Assembly (NCBI GenBank): GCA_002723255.1
Contig: PBNW01000011.1
Coordinates: 13,973-62,828, forward strand
DNA from: Pelagibacterium sp.
GTDB taxonomy: Bacteria; Pseudomonadota; Alphaproteobacteria; Rhizobiales; Devosiaceae
DNA: 48,856 nt
Direction of reading: 5' to 3'
A program made the position numbers and the translations under genes. Below are positions 1 to 8,813 of this stretch, piece after piece. The notes beneath the pieces were generated by a model. The model saw only the letters and a list, made by a program, of their open reading frames with translations. It searched no databases and was not told the origin of the DNA. The number at the start of each line of letters is the position of its first letter. Position 1 is the stretch's first letter.

Positions 1-1694
1 TCGGCAATCATCAGAGCCGACGAGAAGCCGGCCGGTCCTGCCGGGATCGCGACGTACTGACGTCCATCGACCTCATAGGTGATCGCGTGACCCGAAGCAT
101 CCGACGCAAGGCGCGAGCGCCACAGCATGTCGCCGGTTTCGGCGTTGAAGGCCTTGAGGTAGCGATCGCCACCACCGGTGAACAGCAGGTTGCCTGCGGT
201 TGTCATCACCGGCGAGTACTGCGAAGCGGGCTGTTCCCAGCTCCAGACGGTTTCGCCGGTCGAGATGTCGATGGCGTCGATACGGCCAACATTGGTCTCT
301 TCAGGCGGCAGCGTGTACTCGGAATCGGTGTTGTACACGTCGAGGGCCGTCGGCTCGTTGTCACGTGCCGTGGAAATCTGGCAGGTGTTGTTGAGCGGGA
401 TGTAGTAGATGCCCGTGTTCGGGTTGAACGCAGAGGGCGGCCAATCGCGACCACCGAGGTAGGCCGGGCAATGTTCCACCGGAACGCCGATTTCGTCGAG
501 GACGACATCTTCGTTGACGGTGACCAGACCGGTTTCGTCGATGCTTTCGATCATGTTGGTGTAGGCGGTATCGCGGGCCCACAGGAACTCGCCGGTTTCG
601 GCGTCGAACTGCCACATCGTTCCGGTCTTGCACGGCACGCCGGTCAGAACGCGACGACCTTCACCCGATGCGTCCGAACCGATGGCGCGCAGGCCATCCA
701 TGGATTCGCTGGGGTTCACGTCGGTGTCGGCGACGATCATTTCGAACGTGCATTCCTGATCCCAGTTGTCGCGGGGCAGGGTCTGGTGACGCCAGACGAT
801 TTCGCCGGTTTCGGGGCGGACCGCAAAGCGGGTGTTGGTGCCGTAAAGCGTGCCGCCGGGCGTGCCGCGCTGAACTTCCGAAGCCGGGCCAACCGCGCTC
901 GAACCGTAGAAGACCAGGTCGAGTTCGGGATCATAGGTGATCTGACCCCAAACGCCGGTCATCCAGCGCGATTCGTAATCGTTGCCCCAGGTTTCGTCGC
1001 CTTCTTCACCCGGCTGGGGGATGAAGGTGTTGCGCCAGAGTTCTTCACCTGTTTCGGCGTCATGGCCGGAGATGAAACAGCCGAAAGCCGAATACTGGCA
1101 GGTCGAGCCGGCCACGATCACGCCGTTTGCCACGATTGGGCCCGACGTGTTGGAAACCAGATCGGTGCCCTGGCCACGATCGACTTCCCAGGCCAGCTGG
1201 CCGGTCTTCATGTCGAGGGCGACAAGGAAGTTGTCCCAGCTCATGAAGTAGAGGTGATCGCCATAAACCGAGATGCCACGCTTGCGATCGCCAAGCGAAT
1301 GCAGGGTGGTGGTATCGGGCAGACGGCGGCGGTACTGCCAGATCAGATCGCCGGTGACGGCGTCGATGGCCTGGATGGTGTCGCCGGGGTTGGCGATGAA
1401 CATGATGCCATCGTAAACGATCGGCGAGGTCTGCATCGGGCCGGTTTCAAGACCGCGTGCCCAGACCATCTGGAGCTGACCGACATTGTCGGTGTTGATC
1501 TGGTCGAGCGGGCTGAAACGATAGTTGTCGACAGCGCGACCGTAGGCGAGCCAGTCGCCGTCATCGGGGTTTGCGAGCATTTCGTCGGTCACCGGCGCCA
1601 GATCGCTTATCGCGCTCTGGGCAAACGCCGGTACGGCGAGCAGCCCGAAAGCCGTGGTCCCCGCAAGGACCATTTTCAACAGTTTGGAAGACAA
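1..1694 (-). CDS. PQQ-dependent alcohol dehydrogenase (methanol/ethanol family), C-terminus cut by window start
   Basis: Periplasmic quinoprotein that oxidises an alcohol and passes electrons to a cytochrome c. The translation begins with a Sec signal peptide (about residues 1-25, ending AFA-Q) and continues as beta-propeller repeats with the typical W-motifs ([31 protein letters not shown]). It stays open for about 564 residues to the window edge; family members run about 570-610, so only the last few dozen residues are missing. I chose a TTG start at 1694 because GGGAG lies 8 bases upstream; an in-frame GTG at 1703 is the alternative. The cytochrome c gene just upstream is the likely electron acceptor. 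The usual GDN catalytic-Asp segment reads GGT here, followed by RDNWDQEC. Substrate unknown. Confidence 0.88.
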   Translation of the reverse strand, partial: MSSKLLKMVLAGTTAFGLLAVPAFAQSAISDLAPVTDEMLANPDDGDWLAYGRAVDNYRFSPLDQINTDNVGQLQMVWARGLETGPMQTSPIVYDGIMFIANPGDTIQAIDAVTGDLIWQYRRRLPDTTTLHSLGDRKRGISVYGDHLYFMSWDNFLVALDMKTGQLAWEVDRGQGTDLVSNTSGPIVANGVIVAGSTCQYSAFGCFISGHDAETGEELWRNTFIPQPGEEGDETWGNDYESRWMTGVWGQITYDPELDLVFYGSSAVGPASEVQRGTPGGTLYGTNTRFAVRPETGEIVWRHQTLPRDNWDQECTFEMIVADTDVNPSESMDGLRAIGSDASGEGRRVLTGVPCKTGTMWQFDAETGEFLWARDTAYTNMIESIDETGLVTVNEDVVLDEIGVPVEHCPAYLGGRDWPPSAFNPNTGIYYIPLNNTCQISTARDNEPTALDVYNTDSEYTLPPEETNVGRIDAIDISTGETVWSWEQPASQYSPVMTTAGNLLFTGGGDRYLKAFNAETGDMLWRSRLASDASGHAITYEVDGRQYVAIPAGPAGFSSALMIA

Positions 1695-1738
1695 TTGCCT
1701 CACTCCCTTTCTCTTATGGTACGAGTTTGTTGTTGAGC

Positions 1739-1767
1739 ACGGGAACGCCTGAGCCCGGCGTTCCCGT
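1739..1767 (-). other. Intercistronic stem-loop between cytochrome c and PQQ dehydrogenase
   Basis: A perfect 11-bp inverted repeat (1739-1749 with 1757-1767, 7-base loop) lies between the cytochrome stop and the dehydrogenase start. No T-run follows on the minus strand, so it looks more like an mRNA-stabilising or attenuating hairpin than a full terminator. Confidence 0.65.
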
Positions 1768-1790
1768 TGGTTTTGATCGCGACCCCCGCC

Positions 1791-2342
1791 CTAGGGCGTG
1801 GGTACGATCGTGATTGTCGAAAGCGCTTCCTCGGTCCCTTCGAGTTCGGTGTCGCCAGCCGGGGCGCCATGCAGCTCGAGCAGGTAGGCGACGATGTCGG
1901 CATATTCCTGATCGGTGAACCAGCCTGCATTGCCCGGAGGCATGTTCGAGCGCATGTAATCGAAATAGGTGAAAAGCGACTCGTCGGCGTATTTGTTGTC
2001 CAGCGTGTAGCCAATCAGACCCGGAGCGGCAGAAGAGCCGCGCGCGGTATTGGAATGGCAGGTCGCGCAGTCGGTGCCGAAAAAGCCCATACCGCGTTCG
2101 GCCTGTTCTGCCGTGTAAACGCCGTCAAAAATGGTGCGCTCACCGCCTTCAGCAGCGGCGGTTTCACCGTCGGTTGCCGCAACATCTACCGTCTTGGCTT
2201 CAAGCGCGGCGCGTTGCTCGGGTGACATGTTGTCGAACGCAAATGCCGATGTCGCGGCAAGAGCGGCTATCGCGGCCGCCATAAGCGCCGTCCGGCCGAC
2301 AGGGCCCAGACCGGTGGGTCTCCACATACTCAAATCCTTCAT
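1791..2342 (-). CDS. Periplasmic c-type cytochrome, partner of the PQQ dehydrogenase
   Basis: The 183-residue product has an N-terminal signal/anchor segment (about 15-36, Ala-rich, ending AFA). One haem-binding CATCH motif sits near residue 90, and a Met in the MPPG segment about 40 residues later is the likely sixth haem ligand. This is the pattern of a single-haem class I cytochrome c. It lies directly upstream of the PQQ-dependent dehydrogenase on the same strand, so it probably takes electrons from that enzyme (inference from position and family habit). Two starts are possible. The ATG at 2342 has AAGGAGGAGG about 16 bases upstream. The in-frame ATG at 2327 has AAGGA at a better 7-base spacing. 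Confidence 0.88.
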   Translation of the reverse strand: MKDLSMWRPTGLGPVGRTALMAAAIAALAATSAFAFDNMSPEQRAALEAKTVDVAATDGETAAAEGGERTIFDGVYTAEQAERGMGFFGTDCATCHSNTARGSSAAPGLIGYTLDNKYADESLFTYFDYMRSNMPPGNAGWFTDQEYADIVAYLLELHGAPAGDTELEGTEEALSTITIVPTP

Positions 2343-2723
2343 TTTCAGAACTGAATTTCCTCCTCCTTACCGACCACCGGTTTTCCGGTTGTGTCGGTTG
2401 CGATCGCCTGTTGTGGCAATTTGCCGGGCGACGAGGCGCCGCATTGTGAAACGCCATTTCACAAAGTTGCGCTTTCGGAGCGCGTCGAGTCAAGCTGATA
2501 TGTCAGCGATGCTGCGCAAAGTTATTTCGGTTTCCGATGATTTTCGGAAAAGAAAGTGCCCGTCCGGTCCAATTTGCCCAAAATTCGGCCCAAAAACACT
2601 CATGCGCCAAGGGTGCCGACCTGAATCACGGGTTTGAACAATGGTGAATTAGACGAAAGTCTAATTCCATGCATTATGCTGTATTACTGATGCAAGAAGG
2701 GCGGGGGAGCCACGAGGGAAAGC
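2343..2723. other. Divergent intergenic region between cytochrome c and IclR regulator
   Basis: No convincing gene is seen in this 381-bp stretch. Both flanking genes are transcribed away from it, so it must hold their promoters. The strongest single signal is the palindrome at 2646-2667 just ahead of the IclR gene. Confidence 0.6.
2646..2667. promoter_or_regulatory. Perfect palindrome upstream of the IclR gene (candidate operator)
   Basis: GAATTAGAC, a 4-base GAAA spacer, then GTCTAATTC: 9-bp perfect arms about 57 bp before the IclR start. As DNA it could be an autoregulatory operator for the IclR protein or a control site for the divergent dehydrogenase operon. As RNA it would be a hairpin with a GNRA tetraloop. 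Confidence 0.55.
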
Positions 2724-3497
2724 ATGGTTTCGTACAGGAAGGTTGAGGCGCTGAGCCGGGGGCTGACCATATTGCGCTATGTCAACGAAGAGCAGGGAGC
2801 CACCGTGGGCAGCCTGCATGCCAAGTCCGGGCTCGACAAGGCGACCATCGTGCGCATGCTCGAAACGCTCGAGCATGATGGCTATGTCACCCGGTGCGAC
2901 GGGGCCCATTGGCGGGCGGCGGGAAAGACCCTTGTGCTCTCGGGCGGTTATTCGGCGGTGCGGGAAATGGGGCGGCTGGCCAGCCCTGTGCTCAGCGAGA
3001 GCCGGGAAATTCTCAAATGGCCTGCGAGCTTTGGAATTTTCGACCGCGATGCCATGATCATCGCCGATACGACCCATGACTGGCGCGGCATGATGGTCAC
3101 CCGCCAGCCCAACCATCGCCCGCCAATGCTCACGACGTCGCTTGGGCGGGCTTATCTCGCGTTCATGGAGGACAAGGAGCGCGAGGTGCTGCTCAGCTTG
3201 CTGCGCCGCGATCCGACCGGCTGGAACGCCCTGGCCAACAAGCCGGGCAAGATTTCGGAATTGATCGCCGATATCCGCCAAAAGGGCTATGCGTTGGCCG
3301 ACAGCAACTACATGGCGCACACCTTTGGCGGCGATATCTGGGGCATGAGTGTGCCCGTGAGGGGTAAAACCCGGCTTTACGGATCGTTGGTCATCATGGT
3401 TTTGCGCCGCGTGATCGGGGAAGAAGAGGGGGTATTGGACCTTGCGCCGCGCATGCAGGAGGTTGCTCCTCGCATAGCGGAGGCGCTGGGCGGGTAG
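2724..3497 (+). CDS. IclR-family transcriptional regulator (MhpR/DhcR-like)
   Basis: The 257-residue protein has the IclR layout. An N-terminal winged helix-turn-helix covers about residues 7-65 (LSRGLTILRYVNEEQGATV, then GLDKATIVRMLETLEHDGYV). A C-terminal effector-binding domain covers about 80-255, with a segment near TSLGRAYLAFM resembling MhpR, the activator of aromatic-acid catabolism. GAGGGAAAG precedes the ATG. It is divergent from the cytochrome/PQQ dehydrogenase operon and lies 21 bp ahead of the Kelch-protein gene, so it could control either. The effector cannot be read from the sequence. Confidence 0.88.
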   Translation: MVSYRKVEALSRGLTILRYVNEEQGATVGSLHAKSGLDKATIVRMLETLEHDGYVTRCDGAHWRAAGKTLVLSGGYSAVREMGRLASPVLSESREILKWPASFGIFDRDAMIIADTTHDWRGMMVTRQPNHRPPMLTTSLGRAYLAFMEDKEREVLLSLLRRDPTGWNALANKPGKISELIADIRQKGYALADSNYMAHTFGGDIWGMSVPVRGKTRLYGSLVIMVLRRVIGEEEGVLDLAPRMQEVAPRIAEALGG

Positions 3498-3518
3498 GAC
3501 AGGGAGGAAGGAAGGAAG

Positions 3519-4457
3519 ATGACGACCGGATTGCGCTGGGCACTTGCGCCTGCATTTGCACTGTTGGCCTGTGCCGCCATGGGACATGAGCCCGGCCAGT
3601 GGCAGGGCGGGGTTCAAGGGCCTCAGCCGCGCTCGGAAATGGCCGTGGTGCAGGACGGCGACCTGGCCTATCTGATCGGCGATTATGTCGGAGCCACCGA
3701 AGTGCTGATCTACGACCTCGAAGCGCAAAGCTGGAGCGTCGGACCCGATTTCCCCTATCGCGTACATCACCCCATGGCTGCCGCGCTGGACGGGGACATC
3801 TATGTCTTTGGCGGTTACGTCAATGGCTGGGAGGCGAGCGACGCGGTTTGGGTTCTCGATGGGGAGACGCTTGCCTGGAGCGCGGCGGCCCCCATGCCCT
3901 CGCCGCTGGCAGCGGGCGGCGCGGCGATTGTCGATGGCAAAATCCATGTGATCGGCGGTTCGCGCTCGGGTGCAGTCAATACCGATGCCCACATGATCTA
4001 CGATCCACAGGCCGACACCTGGAAGACCGCATCCCCAATCCCCACGCCGCGCGATCACCTCGGTGTCGTTGCGATTGCCGGCGAGATCCTTGCCATTGGC
4101 GGCCGGGTCGACGGCGATCCGGCATTCAATCTCGACACCGTCGAGATCTACGATACACAAACCGACGCCTGGCGCAGCGGCGCGCCTATGCCGACCGCGC
4201 GCAGTGGGGTTGCCGCCACCGTGCTGGACGGCAAGGCGTTCATTTTCGGCGGGGAAACACGCCAAGTAACCTTCGCCGAAGCGGAGGCCTACGATCCGAT
4301 CACCGACAGCTGGACCGAGCTTGCACCGCTCCCCACCCCGCGGCACGGGTTTGGTGCGGTGGTCCATGAGGGGCAGATACTGACCCTGATGGGGGCGCCG
4401 ACAGCGGGCGGGGATCGCTCCAATCTGGTGGAAGTCTTCGTGCCCTCGATGCCATAG
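3519..4457 (+). CDS. Secreted Kelch-repeat beta-propeller protein
   Basis: The 312-residue product starts with a signal peptide (about residues 1-22). The LLAC in it could serve as a lipobox, which would make the protein a lipoprotein. The rest is built of Kelch repeats of about 48 residues, with recurring features such as IYVFGGYV, IHVIGGS, ILAIGGRV and AFIFGGE, each followed by a W/P-rich strand (for example AWSAAAPMPSP). This predicts a five- or six-bladed propeller in the periplasm. The start has a strong GGAAGG-type ribosome binding site. Kelch propellers are usually binding scaffolds or sugar-handling proteins; nothing here tells which. Confidence 0.82.
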   Translation: MTTGLRWALAPAFALLACAAMGHEPGQWQGGVQGPQPRSEMAVVQDGDLAYLIGDYVGATEVLIYDLEAQSWSVGPDFPYRVHHPMAAALDGDIYVFGGYVNGWEASDAVWVLDGETLAWSAAAPMPSPLAAGGAAIVDGKIHVIGGSRSGAVNTDAHMIYDPQADTWKTASPIPTPRDHLGVVAIAGEILAIGGRVDGDPAFNLDTVEIYDTQTDAWRSGAPMPTARSGVAATVLDGKAFIFGGETRQVTFAEAEAYDPITDSWTELAPLPTPRHGFGAVVHEGQILTLMGAPTAGGDRSNLVEVFVPSMP

Positions 4458-4502
4458 ATCGATTTTTGTTGCGGGCAATCGGGCGGCGGCTTAGGCACGG
4501 TG

Positions 4503-5105
4503 ATGGCTTCAATTTTCTATGTCATGGCTGCCGATCCCGAATATGGCCCGCATTTGCGAGCCCGGATCGCGCCGCTCATGTGCGGTGTCGGCCCGGTCGA
4601 GGCGGCGATTTCCGTCACCCGCGCCCTGGCGGCAGCGCAAACCGGTCATGGCCTGCCCGATCTTGTCGTTTCGCTCGGATCGGCCGGTTCGGCAACGCTC
4701 GCGCACACCGGGGTTTATCAGGCCGCTTCGGTTTCCTATCGCGACATGGATGCGACGGCGCTGGGGTTCGCGCGCGGCGCCACGCCGTTTCTCGATCTGC
4801 CGGCCGTGATGCCGCTTGAGCCGGAAATTCCGGGTCTGGCACCGGCGCGGCTGTCGACCGGTGCCAATGTGGTTTCGGGGGCGGGCTATGAGGCAATCGA
4901 CGCCGATATGGTCGATATGGAATCCTTTGCGGTGCTGCGCGCCTGCCAGGCCTTTGGCGTCCCGCTGGTTGTGGTGCGTGGGATTTCCGACGGGGTGAGC
5001 GAACTCACCGGCATGTCCGACTGGACGCGCGACCTTGCCATCATCGATGAAAAGCTGGCTGGTGCCGTCGATCTCATCGAGGCCCATGCCAACAGCATTT
5101 TCTAG
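4503..5105 (+). CDS. mtnN: 5'-methylthioadenosine/S-adenosylhomocysteine nucleosidase (short form)
   Basis: This cytoplasmic enzyme hydrolyses MTA and SAH to adenine plus the thioribose products in methionine salvage. Family residues are visible. An N-terminal Glu lies in DPEYG, where E. coli has Glu12. The VDMESFAV motif carries the active-site Glu, and VRGISD carries the catalytic Asp. At about 200 residues it is shorter than the usual 230, as in many alphaproteobacterial versions. A GTG at 4500 directly precedes the ATG at 4503, and either could be used. It is followed by the nuclease-fold gene after a 57-bp gap. A more general purine-nucleoside phosphorylase-fold role remains possible. 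Confidence 0.82.
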   Translation: MASIFYVMAADPEYGPHLRARIAPLMCGVGPVEAAISVTRALAAAQTGHGLPDLVVSLGSAGSATLAHTGVYQAASVSYRDMDATALGFARGATPFLDLPAVMPLEPEIPGLAPARLSTGANVVSGAGYEAIDADMVDMESFAVLRACQAFGVPLVVVRGISDGVSELTGMSDWTRDLAIIDEKLAGAVDLIEAHANSIF

Positions 5106-5162
5106 CAACCAAGAGCGGCCAGCTTCATTGACCTGCCACATCGCCATGACAATTATGCACCC

Positions 5163-5888
5163 ATGATTTCCGTCGCTTCCTACAACATCCGCAAAAGCGT
5201 GGGCACCGACTGGCGGCGCGATCCGGGCCGCATTCTCGATATCATTTCCGAAATCGATGCCGATATCATCGCGCTTCAGGAAGTCGACAGGCGGTTTGGC
5301 AGCCGGGCCGCCTCGTTGTCTCCCGAAATGGTTGCCGAACGGTCCGACTATTTTGCCATCAGCTTCGGGGTGCGCGAGCAAAGCCTTGGCTGGCATGGGA
5401 ACACGATTCTTTATCGCCAGGGCATCGAAGTGCTCGACACCAAGACCCTGACGCTGCCTGCGCTGGAACCGCGCGGTGCCGTGCTTGGCGATTTCCAGGT
5501 CGGCAATGAGCGCCTGCGCGTCATCGGGCTGCATCTGGGGCTGGTCGACCTTTGGCGCCGCCGTCAGGCGCAGTCGGTGCTCAACCAACTCGATATTCTC
5601 GATGAAACGCTCCCCACGATCATCATGGGCGATCTCAACCAGTGGACGACGGAAGGCGGGTGCCTTGCCCATTTTGCCGAGAACCATCAGGTGATCGCAC
5701 CGGGCCCGAGCTTTCATTCTTCCCGTCCGGTGCTCAATTTCGATCGCATCATCACCACCATGGACATCGATGTGGCCGCGTCGGGCGTCCACATGTCGGA
5801 TCTGGCCCGCAAGGGCTCGGACCATCTCCCGGTCTGGGCGCGGATCAGGATAAACGCCGAGGCGCGCGAGATCGCGCAGTCCGCATAA
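5163..5888 (+). CDS. Endonuclease/exonuclease/phosphatase-fold protein
   Basis: The 241 residues match the EEP fold, the metal-dependent phosphodiesterase superfamily that includes exonuclease III and DNase I. Visible motifs are ASYNIRK near residue 7, ALQEVD near 40 (metal-binding Glu), GLHLG near 122, GDLNQW near 158, and SDHLPVWARI near 221 (catalytic Asp-His). No signal peptide is evident, so it is probably cytoplasmic. The substrate could be DNA, a phospholipid headgroup or an inositol phosphate. In many Rhizobiales this small version is simply called an EEP-family hydrolase. Confidence 0.85.
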   Translation: MISVASYNIRKSVGTDWRRDPGRILDIISEIDADIIALQEVDRRFGSRAASLSPEMVAERSDYFAISFGVREQSLGWHGNTILYRQGIEVLDTKTLTLPALEPRGAVLGDFQVGNERLRVIGLHLGLVDLWRRRQAQSVLNQLDILDETLPTIIMGDLNQWTTEGGCLAHFAENHQVIAPGPSFHSSRPVLNFDRIITTMDIDVAASGVHMSDLARKGSDHLPVWARIRINAEAREIAQSA

Positions 5889-5968
5889 CGGCAGGGGCTT
5901 GCATTGGCCAGTGATATTGGCCATCTGTCACCCACGACAGCCTTCCCCCGAAATGACCCGAGTTTTTT

Positions 5969-7774
5969 ATGGCCGCGCCACTCCTTGCCTTGCAATCGAT
6001 CCGCCTCGTCATGGGGTCGACACCCCTGCTGGAAGGGGCCGACCTTTCGGTGGGGCCGGGCGAAAAGATCGCGCTGGTCGGGCGCAACGGGTCGGGCAAG
6101 TCGACCCTGCTCAAGATTGCTGCCGGAACCATCGAACCCGATGGGGGAGAGCGGTTCTTTCAGCCCGGCGCCACCGTGCGCTATCTGCCCCAGGAGCCCG
6201 ATCTGTCGGGCTTTGAAACCACGCTTGCCTATGTGGAAGGGGGCCTGGAAGGCGCCGACGATAATTATCGGGCGCAATATCTGCTCGAGCAGCTTGGTCT
6301 GACGGGCACCGAAAATCCCGCCTCGCTATCGGGCGGAGAGGCCCGTCGCGCCGCGTTGGCCCGCGTGCTTGCGCCGGAACCCGACATTTTGCTGCTGGAC
6401 GAGCCAACCAACCATCTCGATTTGCCGGCCATCGAATGGCTGGAAGGCGAACTCAAATCGCTGCGCTCGGCCCTGGTGCTCATCAGCCACGACCGCCGGT
6501 TTCTCTCCGATCTCACGCGCAGCACTGTGTGGATCGACCGGGGGCAGACCCGGCGCATCGATCAGGGCTTTGGCATGTTTGAAGCCTGGCGCGATGATTT
6601 CCTCGAGCAGGAGGAAAAGGAACAGCACAAGCTGGCGCGCAAGATCGCTGCCGAGGAACACTGGGTTCGCTATGGCGTCACCGCCCGCCGCAAGCGCAAT
6701 GTGCGGCGCATGGATCTGCTGGGCGGCCTGCGCCAGCAGGTCAAGGATTATCGCGGCCCACAGGGCACGGTAAAAATGACGGTGGCCGAGGGGCGCAGTT
6801 CGGGCGCCATGGTCGTCGAGGCCGAAAATATCCACAAGGCGTTTGGCGAGCGGGTGGTGGTCGACGATTTTTCGACGCGCGTCATGCGCGGCAGCCGGGT
6901 CGGCATCGTCGGTCCCAATGGCGCGGGCAAAACGACGCTGATCCGCATGTTGACCGGCGAGATTGAGCCCGATAGCGGCACTGTGCGGCTCGGCACGCGG
7001 CTTGAGCTCGCCGTGCTCGATCAGCGCCGCGCTTCGCTCGATCCCGAAGCCACCCTCAAGGACGTGCTGACCGGTGGGGGCAGCGATACGCTGACCATCA
7101 ATGGCCAGCCCAAGCATGTCATCGGCTACATGAAGGAATTTCTGTTCACCCCCGAGCAGGCCCGAACCGTGGTCGGCAAGCTTTCGGGCGGCGAGCGCAA
7201 CCGCGTCACGCTGGCCCGCGCCCTGGCGCTGCCCTCCAATGTGCTGGTGCTGGACGAGCCGACCAACGATCTCGATCTCGAAACCCTCGACCTGCTCGAG
7301 GAAATGATCGCCGACTATCAGGGCACCGTGATCGTGGTCAGCCACGATCGCGATTTTCTCGACAAGGTTGCCACCTCGATCATCGTTGCCGAGGGCGACG
7401 GGGACTGGAACGAATATGCCGGTGGCTATGCCGACATGGTCGTCCAACGCGGGTCAGGGGTTTCGGCCCGTCGCGTCGAAAAAGCGCCGACCGCGCCCAA
7501 AGGCAAATCGGCTCCCGCCGCACCGCCGCAGCAAAAGCGCAAATTGTCGTTCAAGGACAAACACGCGCTTGAGACGCTGCCGAAAGAAATGGATGGCGTG
7601 CGCAAGCAGATGGCCGCGCTCCAGTCGACGCTGGACGATGCCGGGCTTTACAATCGTGACCCGGACAAATTCGAAAAGGTCACCGCCGATCTCGCCGCCG
7701 CGCAGCAAAAGCTGGGCGAGATGGAAGATCGCTGGCTGGAGCTGGAATTGATGCGGGAAGACATCGAAGGATGA
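5969..7774 (+). CDS. uup: ABC-F family ATPase, Uup type
   Basis: The 601-residue protein has two ATP-binding cassettes and no membrane segments, the ABC-F hallmark. Walker A motifs are GRNGSGKST (about residue 38) and GPNGAGKTT (about 318). Signature motifs are LSGGEARRAALAR and LSGGERNRVTLAR, and Walker B motifs are LLLDEPTNHLD and LVLDEPTNDLD. After the second cassette come a Pro/Ala/Lys-rich linker and a C-terminal coiled coil (about 530-601), which separates Uup from EttA. Uup-type proteins act on ribosomes or branched DNA intermediates. A second ABC-F gene (EttA) lies at 41510. Confidence 0.9.
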   Translation: MAAPLLALQSIRLVMGSTPLLEGADLSVGPGEKIALVGRNGSGKSTLLKIAAGTIEPDGGERFFQPGATVRYLPQEPDLSGFETTLAYVEGGLEGADDNYRAQYLLEQLGLTGTENPASLSGGEARRAALARVLAPEPDILLLDEPTNHLDLPAIEWLEGELKSLRSALVLISHDRRFLSDLTRSTVWIDRGQTRRIDQGFGMFEAWRDDFLEQEEKEQHKLARKIAAEEHWVRYGVTARRKRNVRRMDLLGGLRQQVKDYRGPQGTVKMTVAEGRSSGAMVVEAENIHKAFGERVVVDDFSTRVMRGSRVGIVGPNGAGKTTLIRMLTGEIEPDSGTVRLGTRLELAVLDQRRASLDPEATLKDVLTGGGSDTLTINGQPKHVIGYMKEFLFTPEQARTVVGKLSGGERNRVTLARALALPSNVLVLDEPTNDLDLETLDLLEEMIADYQGTVIVVSHDRDFLDKVATSIIVAEGDGDWNEYAGGYADMVVQRGSGVSARRVEKAPTAPKGKSAPAAPPQQKRKLSFKDKHALETLPKEMDGVRKQMAALQSTLDDAGLYNRDPDKFEKVTADLAAAQQKLGEMEDRWLELELMREDIEG

Positions 7775-8067
7775 TCCGCCGCGATTCTCACAAATGTGCG
7801 ATCACATTTATCCTTTCCCGATTGTAAACCAATCTGCTGCTAAGTCGGCTATGAAGACCCGCGCATGAAATATGCCGGTTTTTCGGGCCGACAGGCCGCT
7901 TTTCAAGGATGTGCGGTGATCCGCGGGGGACCATCCGTATGCCAATGGGGTGTGGTGCCGAAAGGCAACACAGCTTCTGCCGGCATGAGGGAGGGCGGAA
8001 CAATGTCGCGCCAGCCATATTTCATATCGCGCCGTGCAAGCCATCCGGATAACAAAAAGCAGACAAG
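7775..8067. other. Intergenic region before the L,D-transpeptidase
   Basis: I see no supported gene in these 293 bp. It holds the palindrome at 7792-7809 and presumably the promoter of the L,D-transpeptidase. Short open frames here lack ribosome binding sites and protein-like composition. Confidence 0.5.
7792..7809. promoter_or_regulatory. Perfect palindrome AAATGTG-N4-CACATTT (candidate operator)
   Basis: 7-bp perfect arms around CGAT, 18 bases past the uup stop. The half-sites resemble those of CRP/FNR-family sites, but the spacing is 4 bp shorter than the CRP consensus, so the regulator is uncertain. Confidence 0.5.
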
Positions 8068-8742
8068 ATGACCTCATTGACCACCCCACTCCCCCGCCGC
8101 CGATTTCTCGCCGGAGCCGCCAGTCTTTCGGCCCTGACACTCGCCGGTTGCTCGAGCATGAGCACCCCGGCGCCCCAGACTCCGGCCCTTCCGCAACTGG
8201 ATCCGTTTTACGTCAACATGTATCGCGGCGTGCAGGACGGTGAGTTCTATGTTCCGGCCGTCGATCTTCGCTATGTCGATTCCACCTATTATCGCCGGGT
8301 CGTTCCCGATCCCACGGGAGAACGTCCGGGCACGATTTACGTCGATACCGCCAATTATTATCTCTACCTGGTTCAGGAAGATGGCCAGGCCATGCGCTAT
8401 GGCGTGGGTCTTGGCCGCGAAGGGTTCGGCTGGTCGGGTCGCGGCACGATCCAGTTCAAGCGCCAATGGCCGACCTGGACCCCGCCCTCCGCGATGATCG
8501 AGCGCCAGCCCGAACTCGAGGAGTGGCGCAATGGCCAGCCGGGCGGTCTCGACAATCCGCTTGGTGCGCGCGCGCTCTACATCTTCCAGAACGGCCGCGA
8601 TACGCTTTATCGGATTCACGGCACGCCGGAACCCTGGACGATCGGCACCAATGTCTCTTCGGGCTGCGTGCGTCTGATGAACCAGGACATCATGGATCTT
8701 TATTCCCGCGTTGCGACGGGCAACACGCTTATCGTGGCCTGA
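8068..8742 (+). CDS. L,D-transpeptidase (YkuD domain) lipoprotein
   Basis: This cell-envelope enzyme forms 3-3 peptidoglycan cross-links or anchors proteins to peptidoglycan. Residues 9-31 have a Tat-like twin-arginine start (RRRFLAG) followed by a lipobox, LAGC, which predicts a lipoprotein. The YkuD catalytic region is clear in the C-terminal half: HGTPEPWTIG, then SSGCVRLMNQDIMDLY, which holds the catalytic Cys near residue 196. It is preceded by IYVDTANYYLYLVQEDGQAMRYGVGLG. The 224-residue length is typical. A strong terminator follows at 8765, so it is probably monocistronic. Confidence 0.92.
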   Translation: MTSLTTPLPRRRFLAGAASLSALTLAGCSSMSTPAPQTPALPQLDPFYVNMYRGVQDGEFYVPAVDLRYVDSTYYRRVVPDPTGERPGTIYVDTANYYLYLVQEDGQAMRYGVGLGREGFGWSGRGTIQFKRQWPTWTPPSAMIERQPELEEWRNGQPGGLDNPLGARALYIFQNGRDTLYRIHGTPEPWTIGTNVSSGCVRLMNQDIMDLYSRVATGNTLIVA

Positions 8743-8764
8743 TCGCTTTCAGCGTTTGCGCCAG

Positions 8765-8802
8765 ACCCGCCCGTCCGGTACCAACCGGGCGGGTGTTTTT
8801 TT
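8765..8802 (+). terminator. Rho-independent terminator of the L,D-transpeptidase gene
   Basis: ACCCGCCCG (8765-8773) pairs perfectly with CGGGCGGGT (8786-8794), and a run of seven T follows. Confidence 0.9.
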
Positions 8803-8813
8803 GGCAGGATGTC

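Noticed and set aside
87-1736. Long plus-strand open frame opposite the PQQ dehydrogenase
   Set aside because: It is the antisense shadow of the dehydrogenase; the minus-strand protein has a signal peptide and propeller motifs, while this frame has no recognisable domain or ribosome binding site.
2661-4478. 605-codon minus-strand frame opposite the IclR and Kelch genes
   Set aside because: GC-rich antisense frame; the plus-strand genes have clear domains and ribosome binding sites.
7997-8021. GGAAC-N18-TT before the L,D-transpeptidase gene
   Set aside because: It only fits the loosest form of the consensus and lacks CGTT; the five strong sites in this window all keep CGTT at 16 bases.
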